From the NCBI RefSeq assembly GCF_002067135.1, contig NZ_CP020105.1, positions 2,418,001-2,482,000 on the forward strand: a stretch of DNA of 64,000 nt, given 5' to 3'. This DNA comes from Spirosoma rigui (GTDB lineage Bacteria > Bacteroidota > Bacteroidia > Cytophagales > Spirosomataceae). The position numbers and the translations under genes are program-made. Shown one piece after another: positions 61,657-64,000 of this stretch. Below the pieces are notes generated by a model, which was not told the origin of the DNA, did no database searches, and worked only from the letters and a program-made list of their open reading frames with translations. The stretch's first letter is position 1; each line of letters opens with the position of its first letter.

Positions 61657-64000
61657 TTAGAACGTTACGTTAACACCTGCCTGATACGTTTTCGAGTTTG
61701 GCACCAGACCGCTGTTGCCCGAACCGAAGTTGAGGAATTCTGGGTCATAGCTGGTCCATTTCGTAACGGTGATCAGGTTAGCGGCCTGAATGTAGATCCG
61801 GGCTTTCGACGCTTTGATCCGGTTGCTGATGGCGGCCGGAACGTCGTAGTTCAGCGTGATCTGCTTCAGTCGCAGGTAAGACGCATCTTCCAGGGTGCGG
61901 GTACCGCCCAGGTTGCTCACACTGTTTGGCTCAACGTTGGCATTGTAGGCGCGGGGCACATCGGTAATATCACCGGGCTTCATCCAGCGACGGTCATACG
62001 TGCTTTGCAGCGCGTTGAAGTTACGACCGGCGTTCTCCGCCAGGAACGATGTCTGCGAGTTGAACGACCGCCGACCGTAGTCAAACTGCAACAGGAAGTC
62101 GAGCGACAGCGGGCCGTAGATGAAGGTGTTGTTGAAACCGCCGTAGAACTTGGGCAGCTCCGTGCCGAAGTACTTCTGGTCGCGGGGTGTCAGCGGACGG
62201 TACGTAATGTTACCGGCATAGTCATAAAACATAGCCCGGCCCGTAGCGGGGTTCACACCAGCATAGTCGGTGGTGTACTGCGGCTGCAGCGGACGACCCA
62301 GGATGGCATTACGGCCCACGCCGTAGAAGTCGGTGTAGCTCAGCAGGATGGTGCTGTCTGGATTGTTCAGCGGCACGATACCCGGATACAGTTTGGTTAC
62401 CTTGTTCTTGATCGTGGTGATGTTGAACGACGATTTCCACTGGAACTGACCGGCCCGTACGTTCACGGTGTTCAACTCAACTTCCAGACCCCGGTTCTGT
62501 ACTTCACCGGCGTTCCGCGAGATCGACGAGTAACCACTCGTGAAAGGCAGGTTGAAAGGCAGGAGCAGGTCTTTACTGGTCCGTTGGAATACGTCGACCG
62601 AACCGGTAATGCGGTTGCCGAAGAAACCGAAGTCCAGACCTAAGTTGATCGTTTCGTTGGTTTCCCACTTCAGGTCGGGGTTAGCCAGCTGCGAAGGAGC
62701 AAAACCGGCCGCACCGTTGTAATCGAAGCCGGGGCTTACCAGGCCTAAGCCAGGGAAGTTAGCCGCGCCGAACAGCGAACCCAGCTGGTCGTTACCCGTT
62801 GTACCGAACGAAGCCCGCAGCTTCAGATCGCTCACGTACCGGCCACCTTTCAGGAAATCTTCTTCCGAAATCAACCACGCTCCCGATACCGACGGGAAGA
62901 AACCGAAGCGGTTGTTGGCACCAAAGCGGCTCGAACCGTCCAGACGGCCAATAAGGCTCAGATCATATTTCTTGTTGAAGTTGTATTTAAGATTACCGAA
63001 TACCGATCCTTTCCGGTAGCCCGTCCAGCTACCCACAATACTTTGGGGTAAAGCAGCCGCGCTGGCATATTTGAAATCCGGCGTTGGTACGTTGGTAATG
63101 TTCGTTCCCAGGTTCTCGTTGATGTCAGACCGGTACTCCGCACCCAGTAAGACACCAAAATCGCTTTTGCCGACCGTCTTGTTATAGTTGGCCGTTACGT
63201 TAGTCAGGAAGTTTTTGTTCTCGTTGAACTGATCCTGTATCCGTCCGCGAACGTTAATTCCGTCGGCAGTACGGGGGTCGGAGAAGTTTCTACCCCGAAC
63301 CGAGCGATAGTCAAGGCTAACGAACGGCCGGATGGTCAGGTTGTTCGTCACTTTGTAGTTCAACGCCAGGCTACCCACAAACTGATTGATGTCGGCCCGG
63401 ATCGTGTTTAACTCACTCACCTGAAGGATGTTCTGGTTCAGGATACCCGGAATACCACCCAGGGCAGGTGTACCATTGTAGCTACCATCGGCGTTGTAAA
63501 TGGCGACGCTTGGCAAAATCAGGGGCGACGAGAACGCAGCAGCACCCAGAAACGAACCACCATTGGGACCACCGAACTGGCCGTTCGACGTGATCGTGCT
63601 GAGCTTGAGCGTCTGGTCGATGCTCACTTTGCTGTTGATATTGTGCGTAAGCGTAGTGTTCAACGTACCACGTTTGAAATTGACGTTGATGATGTTGGCG
63701 CTCTGCGTATAATACGAACCCGATACATAGAACCGGGTTTTATCATTACCCCCGTTCAGGCCAATCTCATAGTTGTCCGTTTTGCCCTGCTTAAATACAG
63801 CTTTCTGCCAGTCATAGGTTGGCAGCGCAGCAATATCCGCATCGGTTAGGCTCGTTGGCAACCGCAGCGTCGACAATATCGACGACCGGGCCACATCGGC
63901 CGCTGTTCCGGCATTGACCAGGTTCTCGGTCCGCAACTGAATCCACTCCTGCGTATTCAGTACGTCGAGTTGTTTGATTGGATCGGCGATCCCTTTAAAG
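61657..64000 (-). CDS. SusC/RagA-type transporter, C-terminal part (runs off right edge)
   Basis: About 781 residues visible; the frame stays open to the right edge (FKGIADPIKQLDVLNTQEW upstream of the first in-frame start codon, a TTG at 63936). Barrel segments such as YEIGLNGGNDKTRFYVSGSYYTQ, RLDGSSRFGANNRFGFFPSVSGAWLISEEDF and GLEVELNTVNVRAGQFQWKSSFNITTIKNKV show a standard SusC porin; the C terminus ends AGVNVTF. The plug and signal peptide lie outside. Partner of the SusD at 60131. Confidence 0.94.
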   Translation of the reverse strand, partial: FKGIADPIKQLDVLNTQEWIQLRTENLVNAGTAADVARSSILSTLRLPTSLTDADIAALPTYDWQKAVFKQGKTDNYEIGLNGGNDKTRFYVSGSYYTQSANIINVNFKRGTLNTTLTHNINSKVSIDQTLKLSTITSNGQFGGPNGGSFLGAAAFSSPLILPSVAIYNADGSYNGTPALGGIPGILNQNILQVSELNTIRADINQFVGSLALNYKVTNNLTIRPFVSLDYRSVRGRNFSDPRTADGINVRGRIQDQFNENKNFLTNVTANYNKTVGKSDFGVLLGAEYRSDINENLGTNITNVPTPDFKYASAAALPQSIVGSWTGYRKGSVFGNLKYNFNKKYDLSLIGRLDGSSRFGANNRFGFFPSVSGAWLISEEDFLKGGRYVSDLKLRASFGTTGNDQLGSLFGAANFPGLGLVSPGFDYNGAAGFAPSQLANPDLKWETNETINLGLDFGFFGNRITGSVDVFQRTSKDLLLPFNLPFTSGYSSISRNAGEVQNRGLEVELNTVNVRAGQFQWKSSFNITTIKNKVTKLYPGIVPLNNPDSTILLSYTDFYGVGRNAILGRPLQPQYTTDYAGVNPATGRAMFYDYAGNITYRPLTPRDQKYFGTELPKFYGGFNNTFIYGPLSLDFLLQFDYGRRSFNSQTSFLAENAGRNFNALQSTYDRRWMKPGDITDVPRAYNANVEPNSVSNLGGTRTLEDASYLRLKQITLNYDVPAAISNRIKASKARIYIQAANLITVTKWTSYDPEFLNFGSGNSGLVPNSKTYQAGVNVTF

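Overview
The window reads as chromosomal DNA of a Bacteroidota bacterium, most likely order Cytophagales and near Spirosoma. This placement is an inference from the gene set (SusC/SusD pairs, a PorX-type regulator, a type IX secretion (T9SS) sorting tail, KdsB for LPS), from TAnnTTTG-type -7 promoter motifs in front of several genes, and from the moderately GC-rich base composition. No rRNA, tRNA or CRISPR array was found.

Layout. 1-3.2 kb: end of a plant-polysaccharide cluster (GH43 end, lipoprotein aldose 1-epimerase, secreted GH5-like hydrolase). 3.3-4.4 kb: orphan HsdR-N-type nuclease. 4.7-11.9 kb: housekeeping (PBP1A, MsrB, ECF sigma/anti-sigma pair, antiquitin-type aldehyde dehydrogenase). 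11.9-19.6 kb: accessory island with a phage-type repressor, a divergent GIY-YIG/excisionase-like protein, a broken tyrosine recombinase, then about 5 kb of sparse, short, same-strand ORFs separated by repeats and hairpins. 19.7-24.1 kb: 1472-residue repeat surface protein with PKD domain and T9SS-type tail. 24.4-30.1 kb: small accessory genes, including rifampin ADP-ribosyltransferase and a FAD monooxygenase. 30.3-53.6 kb: mostly core genes (YgiQ-type radical SAM, DAACS symporter, TIGR02757, LysM protein, KdsB, PorX, FtsE, transaldolase-like, GalK, TPR lipoprotein, HMG-CoA-lyase-like, NtrY-like kinase, NUMOD4-HNH, TauE, MaoC, FabH). 53.7-64 kb: two consecutive SusC-SusD-lipoprotein operons, both on the minus strand; the second SusC runs off the right edge.

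Most interesting region: 14.6-18.8 kb behaves like an array of mobile gene cassettes. Short ORFs encoding a DUF4177-like protein (two diverged copies), a small lipoprotein and small membrane proteins all lie on the plus strand. Most are preceded by a copy of a roughly 45-bp repeat or by its GYGACAGG core. The gap after the first ORF holds an inverted repeat (15022-15084) that has the integron attC layout: RYYYAAC and GTTRRRY outer boxes, an unpaired spacer, a complementary inner box and a variable loop. The nearby recombinase is degraded and lacks an obvious IntI-specific insertion, so this could be an integron-like cassette cluster without its own working integrase, or a different cassette system. 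Separately, a 78-bp perfect loop-free palindrome lies between porX and ftsE.

The galactose-related genes (two aldose 1-epimerases, galactokinase), the glycoside hydrolases and the SusCD systems suggest a plant-polysaccharide degrader. The PorX-like regulator and the T9SS-tailed surface protein belong to the same secretion system.
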